From assembly GCA_026119855.1 (NCBI GenBank), contig JAOWBW010000043.1:806001-870000 (forward strand): a stretch of DNA of 64,000 nt, read 5' to 3'. The notes beneath the pieces are model-generated. The model saw only the letters and a program-made list of their open reading frames with translations. It was not told the DNA's origin and ran no database searches. This document shows, piece after piece, positions 44,881 to 56,171 of the stretch. Origin of the DNA: Campanula takesimana (taxonomy: Eukaryota; Streptophyta; Magnoliopsida; Asterales; Campanulaceae). Numbering within the stretch: the first letter of the stretch is position 1; each line of letters begins with the position of its first letter. A program made the translations under genes and the position numbers.

Positions 44881-45764
44881 TGGATATGATAAATTCATTA
44901 TTCATAGTGATACCTCCAAAGTGAGATTGAGATGTGAATTGATTCAGATTGGTAAGGTATTTGCCAATGCTTCTAGGAGATTGACTCTCCAAAGAGAGAT
45001 TGAGATATGAATTGATTCAGATTGGTAAGGTATTTGCCAATGCTTCTAGGAGATTGACTGATTATGAGTAGAATTTTCTATCCACAATTTGTGAGTTAAT
45101 TGTGATTACATTTACATTACATTAGTGGATAATTTATTTGTTTAGGACCGTGTTTGAAGTTTTCATTGACCACAAAGCTTGAAGTCTTTATTTCTCAAGA
45201 GTTAAACATGAGACAATGTAAGGGGATGATGAAATCAAAGATCAAGACTGCATAATGAGGAAGACGAGTGTATTAGTGGAATAACTGAACTTAAAGACTT
45301 TTATTTTATTTTTGATAGACTGAATGGGGAATGTTAGAGGATTAGACATACTAGATCCCTTGTGAATCAAGCATCGTGATTTTTGCGATTGTGAAAGCTT
45401 TAAGTTTCTACTCTAGCATATGATGAAAGCTCTATTAAATGATTTCAACTATAGAAAATTACTAGTGGAATGAACGATGATAGACAATAGGATTTTTCCT
45501 TTACTAGTAGTGGAATTAAACCCATATAGTGGAATTCAACTACAAGTACTTAAAAAGATTCACAAGACCAAGTAAACTATCCACCGAAGTAGAAACAAAA
45601 TGTATTGAGATGAATTTGAAGAATTGTATCTGATTGAACAACTGATAATGGTGAAATTTTGCGTATATAATTGAATTCTTGAGTTGACAACATTTGAAAG
45701 TAGAACATCAGTAATTAGTGGATTACCTTAAGAGATACCGGAATGGAAGTGGGAACATGTTACT
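44881..45764 (+). pseudogene. G2 RNase H remnant and degenerate stretch
   Basis: Weak RNase H similarity (HSDTSKVRL; IGKVFANASRRLT; VFIDHKA) remains at about 44900-45200. A 73-bp tandem duplication (44914-44986, 44987-45059) lies inside it. From 45200 to 45764 the sequence is too decayed to read; it would hold the integrase zinc finger. Confidence 0.65.
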
Positions 45765-46811
45765 ATGGATTTTGTGATAGGATTGCCTCGCACTCGAAGA
45801 AGATTTGATTCAGTTTGGGTGATTGTGGATAGATTGACAAAGTCTGCTCATTTCTTACCTATTGATATTGGCTACTCGATGGAGAAGCTTGCGACTTTGT
45901 ATATTCATGAGATTGTGAGATTGCATGGAGTTCCTGTGAGTATTGTATCTGACCGTGATCCTAGATTCACATCTCGGTTTTAGCGTTTCAGAAGGCTTTG
46001 GGTCCAAAAAGAGGTTCAGTACAGCCTTTCATCCTCAGACAGATGGTCAGTCAAAAAGAACTATTCAGATTCTTGAGGATATGTTGAGAGCTTGTTCTGT
46101 TGACTTCTAAGATTCTTGGGATTCCCATTTACCTCTAGTGGAATTTGCTTATAATAACAGTTTTCAGTCTAGTATTGGGATGGCTCCATATGAAGCCCTG
46201 TATGGGAGGAAATGTCGGTCTCCGATTTGTTAGGATGAAGTGGGAGAAACAAAGATTTGGGGTGTTCAGATGGTTAATGAGTCAGTTGGGAAGGTTAAAC
46301 TTATTCGGGATCGCTTAAGTACCGCTCAGAGTAGACAGAAAAGCTATGCCGATCACCGAAGGAGAGACCTCGAGTTTGAAAAGGGTGACTTCATTTTTCT
46401 AAAGGTTTCACCTAAAGTGGGGATTCTAAGGAATCGGAAGAAAGGCAAGCTAGCACCGAGGTATATTGGCCCATTTGAGATTCTTGGAAGAGTTGAAGAT
46501 CGTGCCTATCATCTTGTGTTACCTCCTTCTCTTGATAAGATCCATAATGTGTTTCATATCTCTATGCTTCGGAAGTACGTATATGATCCTTCTCATGTTT
46601 TGTCCGAGGTTCCCGAGGATATTGAGCCGAGTATGTCTTATGAAGAGCATACAGTTCAAGTGATTGATTTGAAGGTCCAAGAATTGAGAAATAAGAGTAT
46701 TCCTCTTGTTCGAGTTGTATGGAGGAATCACAATGTGTAAGAGTTGACTTGGGAGCTTCGGGAGGAGATCGAGAAGAGATATCCTTGGTTGTTTGAGGGC
46801 CGAGGTAAGTA
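45765..46811 (+). pseudogene. G2 integrase with chromodomain-like C-terminus
   Basis: The integrase core starts with MDFVIGLPRT and VWVIVDRLTKSAHF, with SDRDPRFTS; a stop and frameshifts at about 45983-46240 damage the third catalytic region. The C-terminal part is intact: GPFEILGRV, HNVFHISMLRKY, EEHTVQVIDLKVQ, ELRNKSIPLVRVVW and, after a stop at 46738, TWELREEIEKRYPWLF, which fits a chromodomain of the CR type. Such domains guide insertion to heterochromatin. Confidence 0.87.
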
Positions 46812-46837
46812 ACCCTAAAATTCGGGCCAAATTTTCT

Positions 46838-46852
46838 TTAAGGGGGAGTGAT
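46838..46852 (+). other. G2 polypurine tract
   Basis: TTAAGGGGGAGTGAT immediately precedes the 3' LTR, the position for plus-strand priming. Confidence 0.75.
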
Positions 46853-48928
46853 TGTAACGACCCCAATACCCACCCTAATTTTTTAATATTTAAAATGGAA
46901 ATTATGTGTGCATTTTATGTGTTAGATAATATTTTCTTGACTTACATATATTATTTGAGTATATGTGATAGTTAAAGTGTTAGTAGAAAGTTTGTTAAGT
47001 TAAATAAATGAGTTAGTAAAACTATAGGGTTATATGTGAAAATATAACTAGATGGGTTTTGTTGTTTAAAATGGAACTAGGAGGGGGCTAAGTGAAAATT
47101 ATAAAAATCAATTCACTCTTATCTTACCCATCTCTCTCTGCGTTTTACATTACACACACACACCAAAAGCTTAACTTTCCCAAATTACTCTCTCTGTGTT
47201 CAAGGAAGAAGAAGGTGAGTCTTACAATTTGATTTTCTTTCTATTTAATTACTCCTCCATTTTAAAATCTAATTATACCAAAATGTTCAGGGTGTTGAGT
47301 ATAGTATTCCTACCCGATCAAATATTATTTTCTCGATACTTTTCCGGAAATAGGTAAGTTACTAATCCCCCTTTTAAATGTTAAAATGGTCATATATGTG
47401 ATATATGTGATGTATGAACTCTTTGTTGTATTATTTGTTAAGGAACTTGAAAAGATATTAAAGTTGGTGAAAGTTGATGTTGTAAAGAAGCTAGTTTAGT
47501 GTTGTGTAACTCAGTTGTATTGAGTTATATTTGGTAATATAGAAGTTGGGTAGTACTTTTGGGACGGTGAAACGAAGTGAGTATATATAAACAGCCTATT
47601 TTGAGCCTGCCGGGTGATGTGGGCGGCCGCCCACTAAGGGCGTGCGGCCGCACATCCTATCAGACTGGTTTTGTTCATGAAAACAGAGCAAGTGGGCGAC
47701 CGCACACCCAGTTTGGGCGGCCGCACACTTTACCCTAAGTTTGATAGTTTGTTCTATGTTAACTGTAAGAGGTTAGTAATTGTCCAAAACTTTAAGTGAT
47801 GGTATAGGGCAATTAGATGAGTGTTTTGGGATGTTGTCATGGTTGTTGAGGATCGTGTTCAAGTGTGTGCAAGAATTTATTGTGATTTTATTTCATGATG
47901 GTTGTGAACTCTTTATGAGTGCTTCTTTCGTGTGCATTTTGTGATGTGTTTGGCCTGGTTCCCTACTTTGGAATCATTGCCCCCGGTTGTTGTTTAAGCA
48001 AGTATTCATTACAGTGCTTTGTTTGAAAGTCCAGCTGGTTTTGTGTTATCGAGTCAGGTAGTGGAAGGGATTATCGTGGCACACGAGCCAAGTTCACAAT
48101 AAGGTCTTCCACTGGTACCTTTTTTTCCCCAGTCCAGATTGGCCTTGGATGGGATGAGCTAGCTCCGTTGTGTGAGCATTTGGGTTATGACTTTGTGTCA
48201 TATTCCCCCCGTTGTTACATTGGTTCTTGTGGTTATGGTTTGGTTTTCGGGATCCCGGCTTCAGTTATTTATACTACTCAACTGGTTTTCACATATGGTA
48301 TTCTCAGACGGTTATGTTCTTTCGGTAAACCTTGGCTTGGTATCCACTTATGAATGTTTATTTCCGCATTTGGTGTTGTTTGATGAGTTGTCTTTGCCTC
48401 TCATAATATATGCTATGTGATTTCTATGATACTGTTCTTTATGATTATCATTTTAGCATGAAACGTAGTTGCATTCTTAGTAGCTTACTGAAATTTATTC
48501 TCACCCCGTTCCTTGGTTATTTTTTTTCCTTAGATTAAGGCGCGTCCAGGGGATAGGAAACTTGGCACAGGAGGACGTTGAAGTGGTAAGAGTTGGGATT
48601 TGTTTTGTTAATGATACATTACATAGATGTATAACCTTTTGGGTAGAGTTTCTGTGACTTCATCATCTTGTAACACCTATATTTTGGATAATGTTGGTGT
48701 AGGTACATTTGTATAGAAGTTTGTAAGCCTTTGGGCTAAGTACTTTCGTTGTGAAAGTTATTTGTAAGGTTTGTTTGAAAGTTAAATGGAAGTCTTTGAA
48801 CTTCAAGTGTTGATTTTGTTAAACTTTATGAAAGTATATTTCGAAAAAATTTCAAAAGTGTTTTATGACGTCTTCACATCGTGTCCCGAGCGTGGGGACA
48901 AGTAGGGCCACGGGTCTAGGGCGCGACA
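46853..48928 (+). repeat. G2 3' LTR (2,076 bp)
   Basis: The same length and start (TGTAACGACCCC) as the 5' LTR, ending GGCGCGACA. It keeps all four GC-rich palindromic motifs (47619-47728), two of which are degraded in the 5' copy. Confidence 0.94.
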
Positions 48929-48933
48929 AATAC

Positions 48934-49052
48934 ACTTGACTGCAGTAGACCTTGGAGAAGCACAGCCTGAACCAGACTACCAAAGTGAAGACAGTATTGA
49001 AGCATTATTTCACTGTGTCTTTTTATCTCAAACTTTGTTTAATTGTTCTTGA
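48934..49052 (+). pseudogene. S2 envelope-like ORF, part 3 (C-terminus)
   Basis: With G2 and one TSD removed, codon 40932 joins 48934 in frame (H then LTAVDLGEAQPEPDYQ). The frame ends at 49050-49052 after a short hydrophobic end (LFHCVFLSQTLFNCS). The short hydrophobic end is too weak to call a membrane anchor. Confidence 0.6.
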
Positions 49053-49189
49053 ACAAATTTATTCTATGTTTTGTTGGGATGTAAACTTAACCTTTGCATC
49101 TCTCTTTGTGATCTAACTTTGTTCTGTTTCCATTATAGATTGATTTTTCCTTACAGATTATGCTCTACTGCTTGTGTTAATTATTTCCT

Positions 49190-49203
49190 AAAAAGGGGGA
49201 AAT
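49190..49203 (+). other. S2 polypurine tract
   Basis: AAAAAGGGGGAAAT directly precedes the 3' LTR, the expected plus-strand primer site. Confidence 0.8.
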
Positions 49204-50109
49204 TGTTAGAACCCTCGTTTCTTAACTAAGTGTTTTGACAAATAATTAAAGAACTCATCATGGATTATCAAGAAGTAAACTGGAAATCATCAAGTCTTCA
49301 CAGGTCCACTATCTTGACATATCGAGATAACAGACTTTAACACCCTTGCCAACTCACATCTCAGTCAAAGTCAAACCTGAATTAACACTGTTCACAAACT
49401 TTATTCCAGTCAAAGATTAATGACTGACATGTGCATTTCCAAGATGTTCAAGACCGTTAGAACTCAAACGGATATATACTGAAGACCTATAAAAAGAGCT
49501 CTACACTACTGAAGACCATACCTCTGTCTTGGCCATTCTTCATACAACTTGATTAAAGCTTTTAAGAAACTCAATTGTAAAGCACTTTTGAAATTTATAA
49601 ATCTGTGCTAAAATAGATAAGCATAAATAGATCTCATATAGCTACATAAGAGCCATCTTAGAGATCACCAAAACCCTCACATTTGTGAAACATTTTTCTT
49701 TTCTTTTTCTGTTCTTTGCAACAAGTACAAAGCTTAGTTAGTGAGGCTAATTAGGCTGGAAAATTCTGAGGGAATTTTCCATACAATTTATTGTAATTTC
49801 TTGACGAAGTATTATAGTGAATTGTCTCTTCACTGTTGAGGACAGTGAAGCGTGGATGTAGGAGAGTTGCATTACTCTGAACCACGTTATATCGTTGTGT
49901 TTGAGTCTCATTTACTCACACTTATTCACACACTAATCACTTTTCATTTACTCATTTATTTCTTCTATTTACTTTATTATTATTCCGTTGCATAACTCAA
50001 CGTACACACACTGCACCTCAAGATAGTCTACCTACTCTGCCAAGATAGTCGACCTCTTGTGAACTAATATTTACCTGTCTTAAGTGCATAACAAGTACAA
50101 GTTCTTTCA
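49204..50109 (+). repeat. S2 3' LTR (906 bp)
   Basis: It runs from TGTTAGAACCC to AAGTTCTTTCA. It carries signature motifs at 49302-49315, 50020-50033 and 50042-50055, and lacks the 16781-16795 copy of the other LTR. Confidence 0.95.
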
Positions 50110-51064
50110 TCAATGACACATGCCCTTACTCTGGTGTTATTATAGACATAAAAAAGAATACCATACAGTGGTGAGTAGTCTTGGTCAACTTTTAAATTAC
50201 CGATAACCGTGTTTCTTATCAACCCAAAAATTTTAATAAAACTTAGACGCTCTAAAATCTAGTCCTACCAAACAAATAAGCATAAGCTGGAAATGACAAA
50301 ATTTAGTTCACACCAGAACATACTCCTTCAATGTTGAACTCCTCAGACACATTAAAATCAATTTTGGGTAGAAAGTGTTTTAAGCCCTTCTGATACTAGA
50401 TGAGTTATGAGAACCTCTCATAGCAGCAAAAGTCCTGATCAAATCGTATTAAATATGAAATGCGACCAAAAGAAAAAAAAAAAAAAAAAAAAGCAAATCT
50501 AATAATTTTACCCTCACTAGCTTACCAAACGGAAAATCTTGTCTTACTTTTGCTCCAATTTAACATTTAAAAATAAAATATAAAAGACTTCTTGAACGTA
50601 ATTTTGAATCATAACACGGAAAAATGGAAAATGTAAGAGAAATTTACAATCATTTTCTAATTTCCCTCAACCAGAGGTAAACTGGAATATACCCTAATTG
50701 AGAAAGGAACATGGAGACAAAACTAAAATGAGCAATTTCTTAAGCAAACACAATCACCACAAAGAAAGAAAACGCGTACGGATCTTGACCTTCACCAGAT
50801 AAACACAACATGTACAATCTGAATTCATCCAAGGTTTTACCGGTAGCATTACAAGTACTTACTGAGCATAGTAGAGGGCTTCAACAAATGCAAAGGGAAA
50901 AAAGGGAAATCCAAGTTTTAAAAGCATAATGTTTACATTTTACTCCCTCCGTCCCGCAATAAATGTTATGATTGACAAGCTTAAATACTCCTAGTAAGTA
51001 CCAGTATTAATGTGTACTATGCAAAAACATATGTAAAATAAAACTTGTAAATATAGATACTTAC
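50110..51064 (-). other. CACTA intron sequence right of S2
   Basis: Non-coding. It starts with the target duplication TCAAT and has a long A run at about 50468-50491 and one Stowaway-like end (CTCCCTCCGTCCCGCAATAA near 50943) with no partner found. Confidence 0.5.
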
Positions 51065-51178
51065 ATATATTTCCATGTAGTGACTGCTAACCCACTTTCT
51101 TGTGCCATCTGTAGCCACAGAAGTGTGGGTAGCAAGGAACGCTTCAGCAGCATCAACTTCTGGCCCATGTCGCTTAAC
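51065..51178 (-). pseudogene. CACTA second gene, exon 2
   Basis: A 38-codon exon between AG (acceptor) and GTAAGT (donor, 51064-51059), in phase 0 with both neighbours. It reads KRHGPEVDAAEAFLATHTS and ends RKWVSSHYMEIY, the usual Ptta/En-Spm domain end before ETYVERAREHA of exon 3. Intron 2 then spans 51064-15452 and contains S2. Confidence 0.7.
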
Positions 51179-51283
51179 CTTAAATCATAACAAAATCATA
51201 TAGTACGAAAATATTAAAACAAATTATTACATTTAAGTAAAAATAGAATACTAATTAAAATAATAGTAATGAATTAAACTTAC

Positions 51284-51787
51284 CAAACGGTTCGATGACT
51301 CACTATGGTTAATAGACCCCCCGGTATGCACACTACCCTGTCCTTTATTCGAGTTCCTATTAGTCTTGGCTATGTCAGAATTTTTCTGAAAACCGGAACT
51401 CCTCCAATGTGCTTCCCACTTGGCCCATACATGTGGCAGGTAATTAGTAGGAGTCTTACCATTTGCTTTCCACTTTTTATGCATCGCGTGCACATTCATC
51501 ATGTAGCATTTAGTAATCATCTCTTTGAACGTTGTGTTTATCTGCTTCTCTGTGAAACCGGGACAACTAAGAGTGCTCGGCGTCAATGCTCTAAAGAATT
51601 CACTCAATTCCGTTAAGGCAACCCATATTTCAGTAGGAAGAATGTCCCTAAATGCAATTGGAAGCAACCTATCCAATAACACGTGACAATCATGACTCTT
51701 CAACCCATATATCATTCCTTCTTCCACATTGACACAATTTCCAATATTAGTGCATACCCATAAGGAAGCTTCAAGTCTTTCAACCAC
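51284..51787 (-). pseudogene. CACTA fused ORF: DUF4218 start with Ptta/En-Spm N-terminus
   Basis: This ORF begins with the DUF4218 portion of the transposase gene (GLKSHDCHVLLDRLLPIAF, LTELSEFFRAL). It then passes without a stop into a Ptta/En-Spm-like segment (WAKWEAHWRSSGF, KTNRNSNKGQGSVHTGGS, SESSNRL). The exon ends at 51284 with a GTAAGT donor at 51283-51278. Normally these belong to two genes, so an internal deletion probably fused them. Confidence 0.65.
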
Positions 51788-53724
51788 TGTAGAACACGTT
51801 GTTTATCCTCTCTAGACAACACAAACGGCGCAACTGGTTTGAAATCTTTCCCATTAACTTTAACAATGTTGAGATTCACCCTATTACATACTGCTTCAAT
51901 GTCTAGCCGACCATTAGGGGTATCCTTTTGTAGACTTGAAATCCATCACTGTGCTAAATACATTGTCAAACACATTTTTTTCAATATGCATGACATCAAG
52001 GTTATGTCGAATCAAGTTTGTCTTCCAATAAGGCAACTCCCAAAATATATTTTTTTTATCCAGTTGTGATCCTTACCAAACCCATCTTATCTGTCTTTTG
52101 AAAACTTCTTCCCCCACCTGACAGCAGACAACTCAGACACCCGCTCAAAAATATCTTCACCATTCAAATGAGGAGGGGGCCCCGATGCTCAACTCTACCT
52201 TTAGTAAATGCATTCTTCTGCCTACGAAATGGATGGTTACTAGGAAGAAACTGCCTCTGACAATCAAATCAACACTTATGACAATCAAACCAACACTCCT
52301 TTTTATAATGCTCTAGTCTGAATGCATCAGTATCTTCCATACAATACGGACATGCCAATCTTCCATGAGTGCTCCATCCCGACAACATACCATACGCCGG
52401 AAAGTCATTAATTGTCTACATCACCGCTGCCCTCATGTTAAAGTTTTGCAACTTGAAGGCATCCCATGTCTGCACACCTTCATTCCACAATTTTTTTAGT
52501 TCATCCATGAGAGGTCGAAGATAAACATCAACATTTTTGCCTGGATTCCATATCCCAGGAATGAATAAACTCAAATACATATAAGGATCGGTTATACATA
52601 ACCATGGGGGAAGATTATAAACCGTGACTATAACAGGCCAACATGAATAAGATTTCGCCCCGGCCCAAATGGAGAAAACTCGTCTGTACATACTCCCAAC
52701 ATTATATTTCGAGGATCTGGAACAAAATCGGGGTAAGTAGCATCAAAATTCTCCCATGCTTCTCCATCAGAAGGATGAGTCATCACACCCTCTTCACGAG
52801 GACACTCTTTGTGTCAACGCATGGCTTCAGACCTATCTTTTGATGCACAAATTCGTTGCAATCTCGGTATGAGCAGCATATAACGCAACTGCGCCCGAGG
52901 CACATTCTTCTTGTGCTTGGCACTACCCCTACGTGGTGGCTTATACCTACTAAGCCACATATAGAACAAGAATTGAGACCCTCATTCTCCTTGTAAAAAA
53001 GCATGCATTGATTTTTGCACGCATCAATTTTATCATAACCAAGACCAATATGCCCTACCAACTTTTTAGTGTTGTAAAAATTACTAACCATCTTATTTTC
53101 TTTTGGTAGCAACCGTTGTATCAATGACGTGACACGGTTGTATGTATGTTGGCTCATATTTGAATCAGCCTTGATATTAAAAAGCTCAGCCACTATCTCC
53201 AACATTGTGGACTCTGCACCTTCATAAACTTTCTCATTTGCAGAGTTCATTAAATCCATAAACTTCTTTGCATCAGGATTAGGTTCCTCTGTTGGATTAG
53301 GGGTCCAATCAAACTCTGGACCGGCTGCATCTCGAACCATATCATCCATTCCCATGGACGGCTCTATTTCATCAACCAATTGTTCAGGTTCCCTCCTTTG
53401 ATCATGTTCAACAACGCGATGATTTTGAACACTTATTACAATGGGATAGGGCTCGCCATGCGCTACCCATATCTTGTAACCATCAACGAACTCTACATCC
53501 ATAAGATGTTTCTTAACATACCCATCACCAAGAAATTTTTTATTCCTAAACTTTCTGCAAGGACACCTAATCTGCCCATCGGGCATGCATTGGGGATGAG
53601 CTCTAGCAAACTCCACAAAACGATCTAAACCTTTTACGAATTGAGTTGTGATACCCCTTCTATTAGGATTTCTACGATTATCCATCCAACTACGATTATT
53701 ATCAGACATGTTTGGCACCTGCAT
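51788..53724 (-). pseudogene. CACTA TNP2-type transposase (frameshifted)
   Basis: It starts at the ATG at 53724 (or at 53709, MSDNNRSWM). The Transpos_assoc domain (RCPCRKFRNKKF, HGEPYPIV) is followed by transposase_21 blocks: LLPKENKMVSNFYNTKKL, LGYDKIDACKNQCMLFY, CSICG. After a frameshift near 52900 come LPPWLCITDPYMYLSLF and LKKLWNEGVQTWDAF (52691-52416). More stops and frameshifts follow to 51788. The protein would cut and move the element by a cut-and-paste reaction. Confidence 0.85.
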
Positions 53725-54840
53725 TTCATAATATTTTAATATTATAGATTTAATTAAATATTACTATTCACCAAATTTGAATTCCCAACATCAAGTAACA
53801 TGGCACAACTAATATTACAATTCACCAAATCTACTATTGCAATAGAAAAAGAAAGTAGCAGGCAAAAACACAAGTATCTAGACTCTAGACTGCTCACCAA
53901 AATGTTCTACAAGTATTCGATCTCTTGAAATCATGCTCATTCTACTACTTGTTTTTACACAAATGAGCATTATGAAAGCATCTAGTTATCGTGGACTAAC
54001 GACTATACATAAAAGGGTTCGCACTAAGAATTGAATAAAAGGGTTCGCACCAAGAGGATCAGATCCTCGTCATCACTAAAATGCTCAAATTTACTGTTGA
54101 AGATACCAGTGTGATGGAATATATAGCACGAAGACATGCCTTTTGGGCACATACACATTACACGACAATTCAATCTTATGGATTGTCTATGTAATGGCAC
54201 ACCAGCTTTTTAATACCACAACCAGCCTTTAGACCAAATATATATATTGCTATTAAAATTTTAGAATCACGTAGCTTTTTTGGTAATAATATAAATATAT
54301 TATCATGTAAGATATTGCTGTATCAAATCTAAGTTTCTTGTTTGACCAGAAAATTTACCTATTAGCATAACATCAGGTAAGCACATCATTACAAAGGCAT
54401 TAAATTCACAAGTCAAATTAATCACAAAACTAAAGAAAACGGAATAAAAACTAAGAAACCTTAACCCGTTAAAGGTTCGATTTGAGGCATAGGCGACGCC
54501 GGAGAATAATAGCTTTTGGCTGGAGAGAAAGATACAGAGAGAGAGATTAGATAAGGAAAAACTGAAAGGGGAGGGGGCGGCTAGCTAGGGCTCGACATTC
54601 AAACAACAAACCTGGAAAACAAATCACGAAATTGCAGGCGGTGGATGATGGTGAACGGAGGGCGATGAAAAATGGAGGACGGCGGTGGCCGGTGTTGGCG
54701 ACTCAGAGGGAGGAGAAGGGCCCGCCATCGACAAGTGCGGCATGTGTGGGTTTCTTCATTGGCTGGAGAGAAATCGGAAAATAGAACCCATTGAATAGGA
54801 AATCGAAGGGGCTGGGCTATAGGTATTAATTTCATTAAAA
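53725..54840 (-). promoter_or_regulatory. CACTA 5' region upstream of transposase
   Basis: Non-coding apart from chance frames. It lies between the transposase ATG and the right-end repeats and should hold the promoter; no clear box was identified. A GAGAGA-rich stretch lies at about 54525-54552. Confidence 0.4.
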
Positions 54841-55077
54841 ATGTTACCCACGGAAATATCTGTGGATTGTTCCGACAGACACAATCCGTGGGTACTATCC
54901 ACGGACTATCCGTGGATAATTTTAAAATCCGTGGGTAATTGATTTTTTCCAACCAGTAGGATTCCCGCGCTAACAGAGCCAAATAATCCGTCACTAGCCC
55001 TTTTATTTCCGTCACTAATACTGACGGAAGTTTTCCGTCACTAAATTCCGTGAGTAAAACACGTTTTCCAAGTAGTG
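54841..55077. repeat. CACTA right terminus: subterminal repeats and TIR
   Basis: CCGTGG(A/G)TA and CCGTCACTAA motifs in both orientations lead to the TIR (55046-55077, inward CACTACTTGGAAAA). ATT (55078-55080) is the second copy of the target duplication. Confidence 0.85.
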
Positions 55078-55080
55078 ATT

Positions 55081-56138
55081 AGGAAAATGCATTTATTTAC
55101 TCAAAACTATTTCCGGGTGAATGAGAAATTAATACCCAAAGTGTGCAACTTGAAATGGGTTTATGAAGAGTTGGAAATATGGAAAGCCACATATCCCACA
55201 TTGGTTGGAAAATAAAAAGAATGAGAGTATTTAATATATCTCATCTAAAGATGTACCAATCAAGTGTGGTCTTCCTACCATACAAGCTAAGTGGGACTTT
55301 GGGCCAACCATGCAAGCTAGTGGTCAATTGAGCTAATTTTGGACTAGCTCAATATTGACCCACACCCCACGAAGCGCGCGAAGGGCGGTTTAGGGTGCAC
55401 TTTTCACTTCGCATCGGTCACGGTGGAGCCTTAAACTTTTGAAAAAATTCGGCTCGGTGGCGGTCAAGTAGTTCGGTCCATGCGTGTGGGTTGTGTGCGG
55501 CTTGGTCCAGTCCGAGTGGCTTGTGGCGGTTGGGCTGGTATGGTAAGATGGGCTTTGGTTTGGGCCACCCAAGTGTAGGGCCAGTGTTAGGCCCGAATAG
55601 GTAGGTTGGGCGGGTGTGTCCATTCGAACGGACATGGGTCAGACCGGGTGGAGGATCTGCGCCTCCTCTAATGGGTGCGGGTCGCTGCGTTGAATCTTGA
55701 GCCTTGATTGGAATCATATCAGGCGGTCTAGATCCATTCGACTTGACTTGTGCCTAATCCCTAAAAGCCACCATAACTCTTGGAAAACTATAAATAGTCC
55801 CCAGAATGTTCAGTTTATCTCATTCCAATCATTCAGTGATTAATCATTCAATTGTAGCAAATTAGAGAGAGAGCATATTGAAGCATTAAATTCCCTTCAG
55901 TTCCAGAAGTTCCAAATACTTATATATGTTCGCCGAGGTTGTTAATTTGGAATGCTCCTATTAACGACAGTTAAAGTCGTTGCATCTTACGAGAAGATTG
56001 CCAGTAACCGTTAGCACCAGTGCGAGACAATTACTTCTTACGGAGATTGTGTCCAACATAAGCCTCGACTAAATTCCGTCCCCATTTGCATTTATTATTT
56101 TCATCATTTTAAAAAAAAAAACGTTATTTTCCCTAACA
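55081..56138 (+). repeat. A 5' LTR, second piece
   Basis: It continues the LTR at AGGAAAATGCATTT and matches 60271-61309. It has a TATA box (CTATAAATAG, about 55788-55797) and ends CCCTAACA. Confidence 0.93.
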
Positions 56139-56171
56139 ATCATAAGAAGTAATTTTATGTTTTCTTGAGAA

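Larger units (their letters stand above)
40933..48928 (+). mobile_element. G2: Tekay/Del-like chromovirus (Gypsy) inside S2
   Basis: Two 2,076-bp LTRs (40933-43008 and 46853-48928) and TSDs AAGAC (40928-40932) and AATAC (48929-48933), which differ by one base. It has gag with two CCHC knuckles, protease, remnants of RNase H, integrase, and a C-terminal chromodomain-like region, placing it in the chromoviruses, probably Tekay/Del. Most of RT is missing. Removing it restores the S2 reading frame exactly. Confidence 0.93.
16645..50109 (+). mobile_element. S2: Sirevirus-type Copia with antisense and envelope-like ORFs
   Basis: LTRs at 16645-17566 and 49204-50109 are flanked by perfect TCAAT duplications (16640-16644, 50110-50114). 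Inside, in order, are a primer-binding site, gag, protease, integrase, RT, RNase H, an antisense ORF, and a sense envelope-like ORF split by G1 and G2, then a polypurine tract. Removing G1 and G2 leaves about 12.5 kb, suitable for a Sirevirus with an extra ORF. The element is inactive (protease and RT active-site changes, many stops). It sits inside an intron of the CACTA second gene. Confidence 0.94.
9582..55077 (-). mobile_element. CACTA (En/Spm-type) DNA transposon, carrying nested insertions
   Basis: The ends are terminal inverted repeats: left CATTACTAGGAAAA, right (inward) CACTACTTGGAAAA, matching at 27 of 32 positions. The 3-bp duplication ATT (9579-9581, 55078-55080) is the expected CACTA length. 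Both ends carry arrays of CCGTCA/CCGTGG subterminal motifs. Inside, on the minus strand, are a TNP2-type transposase and a second Ptta/En-Spm-like gene. Without S2 and C3 it would be about 7.3 kb, a normal CACTA size. Frameshifts and stops in the transposase imply it is not autonomous. Confidence 0.93.

Noticed and set aside
54599..55015. 138-residue minus-strand ORF near the CACTA right end
   Set aside because: It overlaps the subterminal repeats and has no transposase similarity.
55390..55717. Pro/Thr-rich minus ORFs in the A LTR
   Set aside because: The same region recurs in the 3' LTR (60614-60811); this is LTR sequence, not a gene.
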